The notes under the pieces were generated by a model, which saw only the letters and a program-made list of their open reading frames with translations, did no database searches and had not been told where the DNA came from. A stretch of 64,000 bases of DNA. Source: Antilocapra americana (Eukaryota > Chordata > Mammalia > Artiodactyla > Antilocapridae). How positions within the stretch are numbered: the stretch's first letter is position 1; each line of letters starts with the position of its first letter. The stretch is from positions 10,083,441 through 10,147,440 of the forward strand of contig ML664175.1 of the NCBI GenBank assembly GCA_007570785.1, written 5' to 3'. Positions 35,300 to 47,042 of the stretch are shown piece by piece. The translations under genes and the position numbers were made by a program.

Positions 35300-36598
35300 G
35301 GTTAGATCAAATACTAAAGGAATAAACAATATTTTAAATTGATTAGTTAGCATTTTTTGAAAACTTCTGACTTTTAGAATGAATAACTAAAAATGTTAGG
35401 AGGAGATGGGGAAACATCACAGAAGCACTGACTCTAAAAAAAAAAGAGTCATCACATATAGAGAAGCAGTCACAAGAGCCTTTACAACTAAAGGAAATGA
35501 GAGTTGGGGGTGGGACTGAGTACTAATACACAGCAAGAGGTATAAAATATTTCTAAAGTGAGTCATTAGCCTTTGTATATCTAATCAATCTCTTGTTTCA
35601 TAACTTCTGAATATTTAAATTTCTGCACATCCAATTTATTAACAGAATCATATTAATCGTGACACAACTTCAACATGGTGTGAAATTTTTTCTGAATACC
35701 TAACTTAATGAAATTATGACTTCAAACATAATAAGAAATTGCAACAATTATTTCTGTGTATTTGCTCCCATGTCCCATCCCAGTACTACTGTGTTAAGTC
35801 ATTTGCACAACTGAAATATTTCCTGCTACAAAGAAAAATTTTATAGGTGAAGCTAAAATAGCATTTGCAAAATGACCACTATTAAGATTCTGACCTGCAA
35901 ATTGCTGGCAAATAGTCTATTCTCCACCTTGTCAAAACAACCCATTTTCCAAGCACGTTCAGAGCTTGCTGAAGTCTTCAGTTATACCAGAATGTCAGGA
36001 TTTGGAGAAATGAAAATATTTTGAAAATGATCTGCAATGTACATTGTTTTGTTGAAAATCTAATCAAATGGGGCCAACCTATCAATGGCAAGAAATGCTA
36101 CTTGCCTACAAGGGGTAGGATGCAGACCTGGCCACCCACTCACCAACTGCAGGAAATGAATTTAAAATTTGTTGGTCATTTGCCCCAAGACAAAGAACAA
36201 TTGCCAAATATTTTATCCCAATTTGTCAGTCCTGCTCTATTCCAGTGAATTTCATCAATCCAAGGCCAGTCCCATTGTTTATTCTTTTGAGAACAATAAG
36301 CTTAACCTAATAGGTTTATTTGTTTGTCATCTGGTAAATTCTTTTCAACTATGCCTTGTCTCTAGTACTGTATGCATTTTGCATTCATGTAAGCTTTTGC
36401 TGCAGCTGCTTCAGAAGAAAAGGAAAGAAGTCTCTTGTGGAGCAGTGAGAAGAGAATATATTTTAAAACTTTCCTTTCTTTCTCCTAAAATTAGCACCTG
36501 GCATATGGAATATTCAGCAGGTGGCTCAGCAGGGACAGGCTTACTGCTTTTTCATACTTGCCACTGAGATGTTTGACATTTGACTTGCTAAGGAACAA
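35300..36598. other. No recognised gene or repeat
   Basis: About 1.3 kb of unique-looking sequence. The 132-residue frame at 36169-36567 has no recognisable domain, no CpG or splice context and ordinary intergenic composition. I leave it uncalled. Confidence 0.45.
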
Positions 36599-36619
36599 GA
36601 TTTTTGAGGCCATCTCTCT

Positions 36620-36649
36620 ATGTGAGTGTGTGTACGTGTGCGTGTGTGT

Positions 36650-36702
<53 letters not shown>
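36620..36702. repeat. (TG)n microsatellite
   Basis: An imperfect start (36620-36653) is followed by a pure GT run at 36654-36700, about 23 units. The frames of repeated Cys-Val or His-Thr on both strands come from it. Confidence 0.97.
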
Positions 36703-37575
36703 TATATGGTGTGCTGTGGGCATGCTGAGGAACAAACATCTCATAGAGGTCACTTGGAACTTGGAAGAGAGAGTACAAGAGATAGTCACTGTTAACAAAA
36801 TAATACAATTAAGAAAAATTAAATACTAGAGAAGAGAAGGTGTTTACTCAAATTCCATAGTATTAAAGTTGATTAATTCAAACCCCACTAATGTTAGCAA
36901 ATAGGAAATTACTTTGTGACTTAAAGAACTCCAGGAATTATATTTTATAATATAAGAGGAATACTCTGAATATTATTGGAGACCCAATTTAAAGTTCATT
37001 GTGATAACTTCCCTGGATTATATGAAAAGCAGTCACTGAATTAGCATTCCACAAACATTTATAAACATAGCAGTATGCATCATGCACTTAATTTAGGCAA
37101 AGGAGCTTGGAAGAAAAAAATGGAGTTACGAATTTGAAAGAAATTTAGGAAGCATAATAAATTAAGCTTGGATATGGGCAGTGAGAGAGAGAGTAGTTTC
37201 ACATAATCCTTAGGTTTTTGGCTTCATGACTAGGTGAATGACTGAACCATTAATGATGTCTGACAAAGACCACCAATTGCTTATCTAATATCCACTCAAC
37301 CAATTTTGTCTAATATAACATAATGATCCCAAACAGAAGCAGATATCTTTGCAGGGAGCATTTGTGAAAATTCTCTAAATTCACTGACTTAGCAGGGTGG
37401 TAGCACTTTTTCTTTATCTTTCTTCTTTCTGCCTGGAATATGATGGTTGGAGCACTGGTAGACAGTTTGTGACCATGAGGTAACTTGAAGCTAGACACTT
37501 CATAATAAAGATTGTAGAAGACAAAGATAGATTCCTGGTAATTAGTGAGTCACCATATTAGTCCCAGGTTGCCCA
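36703..37575. other. No recognised feature
   Basis: Unique-looking AT-rich sequence without a supported ORF. Confidence 0.45.
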
Positions 37576-37690
37576 ATTCTGAAGTTTTATTTTGATAGAA
37601 AAATAAATCTTTACCTATTTAAGCTACTATTACTTCAGGTCTGTGTTGCCAGCCATCAAAACTAATACTAACTGACACTCCACTATAGAG
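37576..37690 (+). mobile_element. LTR-like repeat 3' end
   Basis: 'aaataaatctttacctattt' followed by 'aagctactattacttcagg', 'tctgtgttgccagccatc' and 'aatactaactgacac' matches the terminal region of a common ancient LTR-like repeat. The upstream part cannot be aligned. Confidence 0.4.
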
Positions 37691-39508
37691 AATCAAGATA
37701 CCTTGGGCTTTCTGGTAGGTGTCAGAGTTAAGAGGAAGTCCATGTTGCATGTGAGGTGGAACACCCAGAAACACTTGGAAACCCAAGCTGGAGATATAGA
37801 TTTGGAATTGATCCAAGTAGGAGGTTAATGTCTACAGCTTATCATTTCCAGTCAGTGTTTCTCAATTTTCTTTAGATCATAACTATGGTTAAGAACTTTC
37901 TATTTTTCATTTCTGAGCATTTAATTTGCACTTTACCTTGAATCACACTGAAGGCAATCTTTATTTGACATGGCAATGTAGAACCATAAAAATGAGCATG
38001 GGAGCTGAAATTATGCAAAATGATTTAAATAATCAATGGAAAAATTATGATTGCTTCATGATCTTTAAAATTTTTGTCAAATTTTAAAACTCAGTTATAC
38101 ATGTGCAGAGAACAGAAAAAAAATAGTAAAGCTATTATTTATTTAGTATATTGGAATTTAAGACACGAGTAACATAGAGAGTTGAAGTATTTTATTTGTT
38201 AAAAATATACCAAGTATTTTAAACACTGCTTGCCTTCTTCTTGTTGATAACCTACTGTGTATGGAGCAAAGATCTTTTGTATGCCCTAGTGAATTGCTAT
38301 ACTCCTTCCTAAGTTTGAATCAACTTTAAACATTTTATCTTTGCACATTCATATTGTGAGATAATTGCAAAAGTTCCCTTAAAGTGACAATTTTGGCTGT
38401 ATTACTTCTGGGACATCTTCATCCTTTTTGTCACAACTACTTTTATTCTTTATGTTGATAAATGTGCCTTTACTAAGTCTCTCCGGCAGGAAATCTAGAC
38501 TCCTTCAAATGGTGGCAGTGTCAACATTCCCACTGTCAGTTATTTATTCCATAATTTCCTCTTATGTATGTGACACAATTCACTTCCAGCAACGTCACTT
38601 TGGGTTATTTGCTGTACTTTCATCTCTATTGGCCAATTCTTTGTCACTGGGAGACAAGATGACAACACAACTGCACACTTCAGTTCACTATCTGTGAACT
38701 GAACAACAGATGCAGAGTGACCAGTCTCTGACAAGACTGAGGGAAGTGCCATAACTGGTCACTGATCATAATGTGCATTTGTTATTTATGTAGTGCTTTG
38801 TGGACTGAAGAGTTAGCAGTGAAATTTGTACTTGATATAATTACCGGACTGAACTGAACCATGGTGACTGAAATGTGAACCGTGATGCTGGAGGACTGGG
38901 CTATTTAACTAAACCATGGTAACAGGAAATCGTGCATGTCACAACTATGCAAAGTGAGGTCTGTCTTTCTACCATCCAGTTCAGCACTGGTGAGTAATAT
39001 CTGTGTCCATGCAACATTCATTCTCTCCTTTTCACACCTCTTCCTTCTACTCATATTTTAGCCACTTCATTTATTGGTATTACTTCCAAAGAGTCATAAG
39101 GGGAATTTTCAATGCATCCTAAATCAGTTTTGCAACTGATAGTTTTGGTTTAATACAGTGGCTAAAATGGGGGAAGGGCTTAACTTACCCTTAATCATGT
39201 ATTTTCCTGCCTGGTCTTGCATCCTAGAGCCATGGACTGCTGAATTAGCATGGCTGTAATAATGTTTTGTCATAAAGAATTCTGACATACAAGATATAAA
39301 AGTGGAGAAATCAAGTAAGCCATAAGGTATACTAACAGAGCGCAGGAGAGAAAATAACATTGAATAAAATTAGTTATCAGCATACAGATGGTGATGGCTC
39401 TGGATGAGATTACATAAAATCTAGATTGAAAATGGAGAGGAGGGGAAGAACAGAGGAGCACAGATGGGGAGGACAGAGTGCTTTGGGAAGAACTAAGAGT
39501 AAACTGAG
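37691..39508. other. No recognised gene or repeat
   Basis: About 1.8 kb. It holds a perfect hairpin with 8-base arms, cagttcac / gtgaactg (38681-38688 and 38694-38701, five-base loop). The 89-residue frame at 38428-38697 is not supported by any other signal. Confidence 0.45.
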
Positions 39509-39850
39509 GGGGCTTCCCTGATGGCTCCATGGTAAAGAATCTGTCTCCCAATGCAGGAGACATGGGTTTGATCCATGATCCGGGAAGATCCCATATGCTG
39601 AGGAGCAACTAAGCCCATGTACCACACTATTGAGCCTGTGCTCTAGAACCTGGGAGCTGCAATTACTGAGCCCACATGCCACAGCTACTGAATCCCATTC
39701 ACCCTGGAATCTGTACTCTGCATCAAGAGAACCCATGGCAATGAGAGGCCTGAGCTTCTAGGGAGTAGCCCCTGGCTCACCACACTAGAGAAAAAGCCCA
39801 TACAGCAATGAAGACCCAGCACAGCCATAAATAAATAAAATTATTTCTTT
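39509..39850 (+). mobile_element. CHR SINE, near full length
   Basis: 'gggcttccctgatggctcc', 'gatccgggaagatcccat', 'gaggagcaactaagccca', 'gagcctgtgctctagaacc', 'agcaatgaagacccagcac' and an (A,T)-rich tail. Overlapping minus-strand frames at 39270-39736 are shadows of it. Confidence 0.92.
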
Positions 39851-40389
39851 TTTTAAAAAAAGAGGAAGCTTAGGAGACAGAACTAACCATTGGCTGTAGT
39901 ATTAGTTTTTCATTGGATGACATGGTCAGTAAGAAATTTTTCAAGGGAATCGGTATAAACAAAACCAGTTTAACACTAGCACTAGCTCTTAGTCTTTGAG
40001 GATTGCAGTTTTCAAATCTTATCTATTAGACAAATATCTTCTGTTCCTTCAAAGAAACCATCTCATTATTACAAAAACCACTTGGTACTGTGTTTTTTAA
40101 CTTCAGCTGTTGGTTTGTCAGCAAATTGAAAGCACAGATGGAAACTGATGACATTTGAGACAGTTTTATTTCCAGGCATTTATATCATCTCTTATTACCA
40201 TTTGATCTCCAAGTCTTGCCCTGACAAGTTCACATTGTTTAAGTGAAAATCAGCCTGGGGACTGTGAGGATGAGAAGAGCAGGGTCCTCACAGCAGTGAG
40301 GTTCTTGGCTGGACTAGAGCTCTCCCATCACTCTTGGCTCCACCTTGCTTCTACCAACACTGGTCACACATTAACTGAGCTCCTTTCCT
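39851..40389. other. No recognised feature
   Basis: Unique-looking; nothing supported. Confidence 0.45.
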
Positions 40390-40610
40390 TGCTTCTATTT
40401 TCCTTCCCCAAAGCCATCACTATGTGACATTATGTTATACTATTTATTCCCTTACCTTATTATTATACACCTACCTCATTCCCATGTAGAATAAAGCTCT
40501 ATAAAGTCAGAGACTTCACCTGCTTTAGTTCCCCCTACTATATCTGCTACCGAGACCAGTGGCACATACTAGGTACCCAATTTTGCTAAACAAATGAACT
40601 TGTCAAAAGT
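40390..40610 (+). mobile_element. L2 3' end
   Basis: 'ttattcccttaccttatta', 'gtagaataaagctctataaa', 'cagagacttcacctgcttt', then 'cacatactaggtacccaatt' follow the L2 terminal order. Confidence 0.62.
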
Positions 40611-41284
40611 AACCTGGTTGAAACTGGAAAAATCAAAAGTAGTACAAAAATTAGTTCATTTCCTCCTCAAAATTAAGAGGAGTATATTATGTAGTAAATA
40701 TAATTATTGTAATAAATACATAGAATGATACTCATGTGTCAGCACAAGTTCTGGCTAAGTTTTTTAAGAGACAGCATGCATTTCAGGGAGTTATCAATTC
40801 TCAGGTTACTCATTCTCTCTGAAACTGGACAGTTTGGAAGGGATATGTCTCTTCCATTTATATCTTCACTCTCAGGATGAGATCAGAAAAAGAGAACAAA
40901 CACAGTAAAGAAATAACTGAAGGCCAGCTCTAGAAGCACCAAATTAGAAATGAGCTTCACAGACATCACAAATCTATCATAGTCCCATTCTCATTCATTC
41001 ATTCTCTGTCTCTGTCTCTCTCCATCTCTTTCTCTAAGTTTGACTTCCCCTGGCCAACTAAACACTTACCCTATCCTTAATTTGCCTTCATTTCAGTATA
41101 TCTTTCTCATTCTAGTATATGCTCTTAACCTATATGCCAGTTTTTAAGTCCAGTGAGCACATCAACCTATTGTTTGTTATAGATGCTGCATTTCCCTAGT
41201 CTTTAGTTTTGTTTAGTTGACTCCAGTACAGGGGTTGGAACCAAATAAAAATGTTAGCTCCTACTTCTCCCTCCCTTATGACAT
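40611..41284. other. Unassigned; TC-rich tract
   Basis: Contains a pyrimidine-rich (TC/CATT)n stretch at 40994-41036. The part after 41040 may be L2-derived but is too diverged to call. Confidence 0.4.
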
Positions 41285-41410
41285 ACTGTGATTAAGCATC
41301 TAGTTTAGATCAAGCATGATGCTGGGCACTGGAGATACAAATATTAACAAGACAAAATCTTTCACTCAAAGCTCTGACTCTCTTGCCTAGCTGAAGGCAG
41401 TGCTGGTACT
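41285..41410 (-). mobile_element. L2 3' end remnant, reverse
   Basis: 'gatgctgggcactggagata' and 'caaatattaacaagacaaaa' match the reverse L2 terminus. Confidence 0.55.
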
Positions 41411-41689
41411 GATGCAGATAGAGTAGCTTTCTTTGTTCCTGAAGCCTTTCTTCCTTGCCTCCTGTTCTCAGAGGAAAGTAGAGGCTTTCCTTCACTTCTA
41501 TCACTTCTCAAAGATGAACATCATTATGTCTTTTAAATGTATTCATTATTTCTCATACCTTATCATATAGTTTATATTAACTATATATTTGTATACAGAC
41601 ACCTTCAAGGGTTAACTATGTAACTTCTTTGCACAAAGACTCAAAGTCTGACTGTGGTTGCATCATATGGCCTGCTTTTCATTTTGGAA

Positions 41690-42170
41690 ATATTCCAAGC
41701 CTCTTCTTGTTCAAAGCCTTGTTAATGCTCTTAGTATGTATGAGACTCTGCCTGGAATGCTCTTCTCTTGGCTCTTAGGCACAGTTAGCTCTTCCAACAT
41801 GAGGCCACTATAACTACCCAACATATTAGCCAGTTCAGTTCAGTTCAGTCGCTGAGTCATGTCTGACTCTGCAACTCCATGAATCGAAGCTCGCCAGGCC
41901 TCCCTGTCCATCACCAACTCCCAGAGCCTACCCAAACTCATGTCCATCGAGTCAACGCCACCACTATTCCCCATCGTAAGATTTGTTTGTTTTCTATGTA
42001 ATATTTAACACAGTTTTCGTCATTTCAGTTGCGTGTTTTCATGTGGATTGTTTTCCTCACTAGACTGTGAGCCAGATCCTTGTCTTGTCCAGAGTCATAT
42101 CCCCAATGCCTAGGAGAATGAACAGCATATAATAGCTAGAGTAAATGTTTGTCAGATAACAGGAAAATTA
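41690..42170 (+). mobile_element. L2 3' end split by a BovB fragment
   Basis: The left part has 'ctgcctggaatgctcttctc' (L2 3' UTR) and 'cttccaacatgaggccac'. The right part has 'ctagactgtgagccagatcc', 'atatccccaatgcctagg' and 'gtaaatgtttgtcagat'. A 131-base BovB tail (41833-41963) lies between. Confidence 0.7.
41833..41963 (-). mobile_element. BovB 3' terminal fragment
   Basis: The reverse BovB tail of cagtt units (41833-41852) is followed by 'cgctgagtcatgtctgac', 'ctgtccatcaccaactccc' and 'atgtccatcgagtcaacg'. It is the shortest BovB copy in the window. Confidence 0.9.
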
Positions 42171-42189
42171 AGGAGGAAGAGAGCAAAGG

Positions 42190-42213
42190 GAGAGAGAAAA
42201 GAGAGAGAGAGAA
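42190..42213. repeat. (GA)n tract
   Basis: Short GA-rich simple repeat with one interruption. Confidence 0.75.
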
Positions 42214-42429
42214 CCTCTCAACCTGCAATCATCTTGCTCTTCTTCTGAAACCCTAAAGGGTAAACTGTCTAGCAGTCTTCAAAATACTTTGCTCATTTAC
42301 TTCCTAAAACAATGTATTTAAATGACATATGCCCTCACACATGTTTAAGTAGATATTTTTAAATCTGTTGTAAGTTTAAACAAATGTAGAGGATAAACAT
42401 CCTACATATTGTAAACATTAGCATTTAAA

Positions 42430-42700
42430 ATAAATCTATTACACAATATTCTGGAAGTGTATCCAGTGGGACCTAAATAGAATAGAGATGCCATACCTAC
42501 CACCATCCATTTTAAAAAGGCACAAAGATTCAGCCATATCACTTCTAGACATCAGAGAAAAAGTAGTGTACAGATTCTCCATGGTGTATGTACAAGAATA
42601 TTTATAATAACTTTATCAATAATAATCAAAAGCTAAAGAAAAACTATCCCTCAGCAGTAAAATGGCTAAATAAATTATGGTACATACAAACATATATACA
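42430..42700 (+). mobile_element. L1M ORF2 3' fragment
   Basis: 'atcacttctagacatcag', 'gtacaagaatatttataata', 'cagcagtaaaatggctaaat' and 'aattatggtacatac' resemble the L1 ORF2 terminus. Confidence 0.5.
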
Positions 42701-42765
42701 CTGGGTTACATAATAACCAATGGTTATTATATGATAATAATTGGTTATTATATAATAACCCAGTG
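42699..42765. repeat. AT-rich inverted repeat / palindrome
   Basis: The arms 42699-42720 (cactgggttacataataacc + aa) and 42741-42765 are reverse complements apart from a three-base difference. Inside the right arm, ggttattatataataacc (42743-42760) is a perfect 18-base palindrome. Its right edge touches the start of a hAT-like element. Confidence 0.85.
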
Positions 42766-42933
42766 GATTCTCAAACTTTTTGGTCTCCAGACCCCTTTAT
42801 GCTCTTAAAATTTAATTGAGGACACAACTGTTTTAGTCTATTTTGGTATTTCTATCAATATTTGTCATATTAAAAATTAACACGGAGAGATCTTTAAATT
42901 TTGTATTAATTTACTTTTAAAATAACAGTAACA
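42761..42933 (+). mobile_element. hAT/Charlie-like element, part 1
   Basis: It starts with cagtggattctcaaactttt, close to the CAGTGGTTCTCAAAC termini of hAT-Charlie non-autonomous elements. It continues 'gacccctttatgctcttaaa' and 'caatatttgtcatatt'. Part 2 resumes at 46036. The subfamily is not identified. Confidence 0.5.
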
Positions 42934-43186
42934 TGGATAAATCCTGAAAACATTAGGCTAGTGAGACAATCCAGACACAAAAGGAAAAATATTGTTTGAT
43001 ACAGAAGGTATCTAGAGTAGTCAAATTCAGAGAGGCAGAAAATAAAACGGCCATTGTCATAGGCAGTAGGGAGAGGCAAATGAAGAGTTTTTATTTAATA
43101 CCAAAGAGTTACAGTTTGGGAAGATTTTTTTAAAGTTCTGGAAAAGAATGGTGGTGATGGTTGCAGAACAACGTGAATGTACTTAA

Positions 43187-45966
43187 GGTCAATCAAGGCA
43201 GATTGGAAGTGGTCAAACAGGAGATGGAAAGAGTAAATGTCAACATTCTAGGAATCAGTGAACTAAGAGGACTGGAATGGGTGAATTTAACTCTGATGAC
43301 CATTATATCTACTACTGTAGGCGGGAATCCCTTAGACGAAATGGAGTAGCCATCATGGTCAACAAAAGAGTCCAAAATGCAGTACTTGGAGGCAATCTCA
43401 AAAATGACAGAATGATCTCTGTTCGTTTCCAAGGCAAACCATTCAATATCACAGTAATCCAAGCCTATGCTGTGACCAGTAATGCTGAAGAAGCTGAAGT
43501 TGAATGGTTCTATGAAGACCTACAAACCTTTTGGAACTAACACCCCAAAAGGTGTCCTTTTCTTTATAGGGGACTGGGAGGCAAAAGTACGAAGTCAGGA
43601 AACACCTGGAGTAACAGGCAAATTTGGCCTTGGAGTACAGAATGAAGCAGGGCAAAGGCTAATAGAGTTCTGACAAGAGAATGCACTGGCCATAGCAAAT
43701 ACCCTCTTCCAACAGGAGAAGACTCTACACATGGACATCACCAGACGGTCAACACCGAAATCAGATTGATTATATTCTTTGCAGCCAAAGATGGAGAAGC
43801 TCTATACAGTCAGCAAAAACAAGACCAGGAGCTGAATGTGGCTCGGATCATGAATTTCTTATTGCCAGATTCAGACTGAAATTGAAGAAAGTAGGGAAAA
43901 CCACTAGACCATTCAGGTATGACCTAAATCAAATCCCTTATGATTATACAGTGGAAGTGAGAAATAGATTTAAGGGACTAGATCTGATAGACAGAGTGCC
44001 TGATAAACTATGGACGAAGGTTCATGACATTGTACAGGAGAAAAGGATTAAGACCATCCCCATGGAAAAGAAATGCAAGAAAGCAAAATGGCTGTCTGAG
44101 GAGGCCATACAAATAGCTGTGAAAAGAAGAGAAGTGAAAAACAAAAGAGAAAAGGAAAGATATTCTCATCAGAATGCAGAGTTCCAAAGAATAGCAAGGA
44201 GAGATAAGAGATCAATGCAAAGAAATAGAGGAAAACAACAGAATGCGAAAGACCAGAGATCTCTTCAAGAAAATTAGAGATACCAAAGGAACATTTCATG
44301 CAAAGATGGGCTCAATAAAGGACAGAAATGGTATGGACCTAACAGAAGCAGAAGATATTAAGAAGAGGTGGCAAAAATACACAGAAGAACTGTACAAAAA
44401 AGAGCTTCATGACCCAAATAATCACGATGGTGTGATCACTCACCTAGAGCCAGACATCCTGCAATGTGAAGTCAAGTGGGCCTTAGAAAGTATCATTACA
44501 AACAAAGTTAGTGGAGGTGATGGAATTCCAGTTGAGCTATTTCAAATCTTGAAAGATGATGCTGTGAAAGTACTACACTCAATATGCCAGCAAACTTGGA
44601 AAACACACCAATGGCCACAGGACTGGAAAAGGTCAGTTTTCATTCCAATCCCAAAGAAAGGCAATGCAAAGAATGCTCAAACTACCACACAATTGCACTC
44701 ATCTCACATGCTAGTAAAGTAATGCTCAAAATTCTCCAAGCCAGGCTTCAGCAATACATAAACCGTGAACTTCCAGATGTTCAAGCTCGTTTTAGAGAAG
44801 GCAGAGGAACCAGAGGTCAAATTGCCAATATCTGTTGGATCATCGAAAAAGCAAGAGTTCCAGAAAAATATCTATTTCTGTTTTATTGACTATGCCAAGC
44901 CTTTGACTGTGTGGATCACAATAAACTGCAGAAAATTCTGAAAGAGATGAGAATACCAGACCATCTGACCTGCCTCTTGAGAAACCTGTACACAGGTCAG
45001 GAAGCAACAGTTAGAACTGGACATGGAACAACAGACTGGTTCCAAATAGGAAAAGGAGTATGTGAAGGCTGTATATTGTCACCCTGCTTATTTAACTTAT
45101 ATGCAGAGTATATCATGAGAAAGGCTGGGTTGGAGGAAGCACAAGCTGGAATCAAGATTGTCAGGAGAAATATCAATAATCTTAGATATGCAGATGACAC
45201 CACTCTTCTGGCAGAAAGTGAAGAACTAAAGAGCCTCTTGATGAAAGTGAAACAGGAGGGTGAAAAAGTTGGCTTAAAGCTCAACATTCAGAAAACTAAT
45301 ATCATGGCATCTGGTCCCATCATTTCATTGCAGATAGATGGGTAAACAGTGGAAACAGTGACAGACTTTATTGTTCTTGGCTCCAAAATCACTGCAGATG
45401 TTGATTGCAGCAATGAAATGAAAAGACGCTTACTCCTTGGAAGGAAAGTTATGACCAATCTAGATAGCATATTTAAAAGCAGAGACATTACTTTGCCAAC
45501 AAAGGTCCATCTAGTCAAGGCTATGGTTTTTCCAGTGGTCATGCATGGATGTGAGGGTTGAACGGTGAAGAAGGCTGAGTGCCAAAGAATTGATGCTTTT
45601 GAACTGTGGTGTTGGAGAAGACTCTTGAGAGTCCCTTGGACTGCAAAGAGATCCAACCAGTCCATCCTAAAGGAGATCAGTCCTGGATATTCATTGAAAG
45701 GACTAATGTTGAAGCTGAAACTCCAGTACTTTTGCCACCTGATGCAAAGAGTTGACTCACTGGAAAAGACCCTGATGCCTGGATGGATTGGGGGCAGGAG
45801 GAGAAGAGGATGACAGGGGATGAGATGGCTGGATGACTTCACTGACTCGATGGCCATGGGTTTGGGTGGACTCCAGGAGTTTGTGATGGACAGAGAAGCC
45901 TGGTGTGCTGCAATTCATGGGGTCGCAAAGAATCAGATACGACTGAGCGACTGAACTGAACTGAAC
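43187..45966 (+). mobile_element. BovB LINE, longest copy in the window (about 2.8 kb)
   Basis: It starts at 'gtcaatcaaggcagattgg', just upstream of the endonuclease, and ends in ctgaa units at about 45964. It therefore lacks only the BovB 5' region. It spans endonuclease, linker, reverse transcriptase and C-terminal domain in order, and it is inserted into an L1M 3' UTR. The ORF is described separately. Confidence 0.95.
43277..45813 (+). pseudogene. BovB ORF2 (endonuclease/reverse transcriptase), broken
   Basis: The family protein nicks DNA with an N-terminal apurinic-type endonuclease and primes reverse transcription of element RNA at the nick. Pieces run in order. Endonuclease: 43277-43540 ('NGVAIMVNKRVQNAV', 'ITVIQAYA'), closing with a premature stop after the 'FYEDLQTFW' region. 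Linker: 43882-44277 and 44243-44722, which shift frame where they overlap. RT: 44584-44889 (ends early by frameshift) and 44911-45345, with intact YADD at 45187-45198. C-terminal region: 45349-45561 and 45565-45813, separated by a stop. At least five breaks rule out activity. It is the least damaged ORF2 here. Confidence 0.92.
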
Positions 45967-46035
45967 CTAAAAATGGTTAAAATGGTAAATTCTATGTTTT
46001 GTTAGATTTCAACCACAATTAAAAAGTAATAATAA

Positions 46036-46400
46036 TAAATCCATTACATGTGAATGTGCATATTTTCATGATGACTCTATTTTCTAAACAAACATATTAG
46101 TAATAAGTAGCATTACTTTAGATATTTCAAATCTCTTTAAAGACTGGCTTTATAGATGACAGCTGGATTCTAATATCTGTTTCTGTTTCCAATCAGCTAC
46201 AATATGTTGCTTTAGGTTGAAGTACAAAAAGAAAATTTAGCCTCAAAAAGAAATATAATGGAGAAGAAAAGGATTATTCTAATAGCCTTTTCAGAAAACT
46301 GTAAACAGTCTTCTTTAATACTGATAAATGGTAGTTTCTTAAAATATTGGTCAAAATATTCCAAATATTAAATATATGTATGTATTCCAAATATTGACAC
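46036..46400 (+). mobile_element. hAT/Charlie-like element, part 2
   Basis: 'taataataaatccattaca', 'ctctttaaagactggcttt', 'gatgacagctggattctaat', 'tgttgctttaggttgaagta' and 'atagccttttcagaaaact' continue, in remembered consensus order, the element started at 42761. The L1M (with BovB) interrupts it. Confidence 0.5.
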
Positions 46401-46810
46401 ACTTCACTACAGCAGGAAAGTCACATCTGTTAATATCACCACCAGTCTCAAGAGAAAACTCATGCAGTACCAGGAAGATGTTCGATGAATATAAACATTC
46501 CAAAATTCTAATTTTTGTTTTAAAATGCAAATTTTATCAACAAATATAGTCTTGCAGTGGCAGACTCAAAACTATTTTTTTTGTTTTTTACAAAATACCT
46601 ACTAAATATCTGAGTAATCCTAGTTCTTGGTCCTTGTAAGTAAAAATGGGGTCCTATTAAAAAAGCAACTACTTCAATTGCATAAGTGCTTTTTCTTGAG
46701 ACAATCATCATACATAAGTATGCAGAAGTAGTTTATGTGTATTTCCCATTTAAACACAAAGTTAAGAAGACATGTATTAATCTCAGCAACTAGAAACAAA
46801 AAGGAATTTC
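46401..46810. other. No recognised feature
   Basis: AT-rich and unassigned. It may include more of the hAT-like element. Confidence 0.4.
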
Positions 46811-46820
46811 TTCAACCTGA

Positions 46821-47032
46821 TAAAGCAAAGTGAAGTCATTCAGTCATGTCTACTCTTTGAGACCCCATTGACTGTAGCCTACCACACTCCTCCATACATG
46901 GGATTTTCCAGACAAGAGTACTGGAGTGGGTTGCCATTTACTTCTCCAGAGGATCTTTCCAACCCAGGGATCAAACCCAGGTCTCCCGCATTGTAGGCAG
47001 ACGCTTTGCCATCTGAGCCACCAGGGAAGTTA
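46821..47032 (-). mobile_element. Bov-tA SINE with TSD
   Basis: Reverse Bov-tA from 'agtgaagtcattcagtcat' to 'gagccaccagggaagt'. Target copies ttcaacctga (46811-46820) and ttcaacttga (47033-47042) differ at one base. Confidence 0.93.
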
Positions 47033-47042
47033 TTCAACTTGA

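Larger units (their letters stand above)
42934..46035 (+). mobile_element. L1M 3' UTR split by BovB
   Basis: Left part: 'acatggataaatcctgaaaa', 'gacacaaaaggaaaaatatt', 'gttacagtttgggaagat', 'gtggtgatggttgcagaac'. Right part (45967-46035): 'taaaaatggttaaaatggta', then 'accacaattaaaaa'. These are adjacent in L1MA/L1MB-type 3' UTRs, apart from about 20 bases lost at the BovB site. Confidence 0.8.

Noticed and set aside
36491..36829. ORFs of repeated Thr-His or Cys-Val around 36600-36800
   Set aside because: They are readings through the (TG)n microsatellite.
44911..45345. 144-codon ORF with YADD as a possible working reverse transcriptase gene
   Set aside because: It is one frame-fragment of a BovB ORF2 with frameshifts and stops on both sides, without its own promoter.
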